NCBI RefSeq assembly: GCF_028453695.1
Contig: NC_135781.1
Location: 28,085,640 to 28,149,639, forward strand
Length of the DNA: 64,000 nucleotides
Origin: Augochlora pura
Lineage: Eukaryota; Arthropoda; Insecta; Hymenoptera; Halictidae
Reading direction: 5' to 3'
Under the pieces are notes generated by a model. That model was not told the DNA's origin, made no database searches, and worked only from the letters and a program-made list of their open reading frames with translations. Positions within the stretch are counted from its first letter, which is position 1. The number at the start of each line of letters is the position of its first letter. This document shows, in pieces, positions 62,646 to 64,000 of the stretch. The position numbers and the translations under genes were made by a program.

Positions 62646-63624
62646 TTTAGTTGCGTGCCGTACAGTAAAAATGAATACCGTCGAAATGAAATTTTGCAGA
62701 ATTCGGATCCGCGGACTTCCATCAGCATTTAATTAAATTCGGAAAACGACAGCGCCGTAAATAGTAAATTTACATTTTAGTTGATTTTTCGGCTCCTTTG
62801 TGATCGCGCGCGGTCGCGTTAATAATTAAAAACATAGCGCACGCGAAAGGTCCAATCAACCGTTTTAATTTCGAGGACAATCGTAGAAACCCCCGCGGTC
62901 CCGCGGCGCGTGTCCAGCGTATTTTGGTCGAGGAAGTCGCGTCGCCGTGGCAGGAACGCCGCGCGATCGGTAGATATCGATTATGCAATTTAGCGGCGAC
63001 GGGAAGGAGGCGGCTCAGTCGACCGCGGATTAGGACGAATCCTTGACGATTTTCACGCAACGTAATCCCACCGCCCTCGAATAATCTAATTTGCCAGGGA
63101 ACGATCCCCTGCCACGAGGAGAGGAGCGGCGTGTCCTCGCGAGCGCCGGCTGTATCCCAAACACGGAACATCCACCCCCGCGTCGTGCTCCACGGTTTTT
63201 CGATTGCTCGTTAAATCGGCCGCGAACCGATTTAACGGCGATTCGGGTTTCGATAACTCCGCCGATTCGAGCCATCCTAACCCCGTTACCGACCGATAAA
63301 AACGAAAAAAAAAAACAAAATCGATTCCGAAGTCACCATAAGTGGCCCGACGCGGAACGACGCCCAGCCGTTAGTTTTTTTTTTCCACGAGTCATCGATC
63401 GATCATTCCAGCCTGCGAACAAACAGACATTCAATTTCGAATCGGACCGGCTTCGCGCTGTTACGATCTTCGAAACGGTGCGCGTCCGTCGCGTGGCCAT
63501 CCGCGGCGGCTCGTGCAGCTTTGTTCCGAGGCCGATCGATTCGCGTTACAAACGACCGGCGGAGCGAAAGAAACGGGAAACTTGTACGGAATTTAATGGG
63601 TCCGTCCACGCGTGTTCACCTCGT

Positions 63625-63631
<7 letters not shown>

Positions 63632-63677
<46 letters not shown>

Positions 63678-63684
63678 CTCTCTC
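63632..63684. repeat. (CT)n microsatellite
   Basis: About 39 bp of uninterrupted CT, then TTTCTTTCTCTCTC. Confidence 0.95.
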
Positions 63685-63936
63685 GGGGTCGCGTATCATG
63701 GCGGCTGCGGATGATCGGAGAGAGGAAGTTGGGCCCCGCGTTTAGGACTTGTTCAGTCGGACGCGGCAAGTCTGGCAGAAGAGAGTCGACTTGTGTCGAC
63801 GTGTTTTGACGCGTTCCGACGCGTCTCGCGTGCAGGAAGACACGTACAAGTATAGGAGCAATCGCAGCCAGCGCCGGTGGCGCCACGGCGCGGCGTGTTA
63901 TTGATCGGCACCCCTTTTCGCTACCCCTCGGTCCGA

Positions 63937-63993
63937 ACCTACCTACCTACCTACCTACCTACCTAGCTAGCTAGCTAGCTAGCTAGCTAGCTA
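63937..63993. repeat. (ACCT)n then (AGCT)n tetramer array
   Basis: Seven ACCT-type units change abruptly to about seven AGCT units at 63963. The second half is fully self-complementary. Confidence 0.95.
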
Positions 63994-64000
63994 CCGTCCT

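Larger units (their letters stand above)
60561..64000. other. GC-rich non-coding block with an AT-rich dip at 62.4-62.77 kb
   Basis: GAC, 11-bp, CT and ACCT/AGCT repeats and the 52-bp duplication. No gene supported. Confidence 0.5.

Overview
The window looks like eukaryotic, non-protein-coding DNA, most likely from an insect and probably a hymenopteran (bee, wasp or ant). The evidence is a patchwork of CpG-dense GC-rich blocks and sharply AT-rich valleys, many CT/GA microsatellites, and transposon remnants of insect type (a jockey/R1-like LINE, a hAT MITE and TTAA-target MITEs). No operons, Shine-Dalgarno sites, tRNAs, rRNAs or CRISPR arrays are visible. The taxon is an inference from composition and repeats.

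I find no protein-coding gene that I can support. Many long open frames exist, some over 400 codons, but they overlap on both strands, are rich in Arg/Ser/Pro, and run through CT/GA repeats. This is what stop-poor GC-rich DNA produces. The window could be intergenic or lie within a very long intron. A few open frames with more protein-like composition (near 28.0-28.4, 33.9-34.2 and 42.6-43.0 kb) are recorded only as weak candidates.

The supportable content is mobile and repetitive DNA. (1) Six short elements are bounded by TTAA (one end is TCAA) with terminal inverted repeats: 13583-13973, 14678-14938, 18174-18377, 20027-20355, 27579-27826 and 56824-57199. They resemble piggyBac-type MITEs. 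(2) One hAT MITE lies at 22626-22936 with a perfect 8-bp target duplication. (3) Three minus-strand fragments of one LINE family lie at 7806-8465, 25318-25745 and about 30150-30310. (4) There are about 14 CT/GA tracts and a range of other microsatellites and minisatellites.

The most interesting observation concerns the TTAA elements. Their terminal repeats and internal sequences differ, yet five of the six carry a DNA palindrome whose centre is 27.5 bp (28 in one) from the outer edge of the TTAA. In three of them the palindrome is reiterated in units of 43-45 bp. This suggests a shared subterminal recognition architecture whose spacing is conserved while the sequence is not. One element (56824-57199) is also flanked by a 29-bp direct repeat bounded by two TTAA sites, which could be the product of recombination between insertions at neighbouring targets.

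Layout: GC-rich non-coding DNA fills roughly 1-3 kb, 3.6-7.3, 8.5-13.3, 15.3-17.4, 18.4-21.5, 23-24.6, 26.3-27.4, 28-29.9, 30.4-32.4, 33.6-41.2, 43.2-46.4, 48-56.3, 57.2-60.1 and 60.6-64 kb. AT-rich valleys between them hold most of the transposon remnants.
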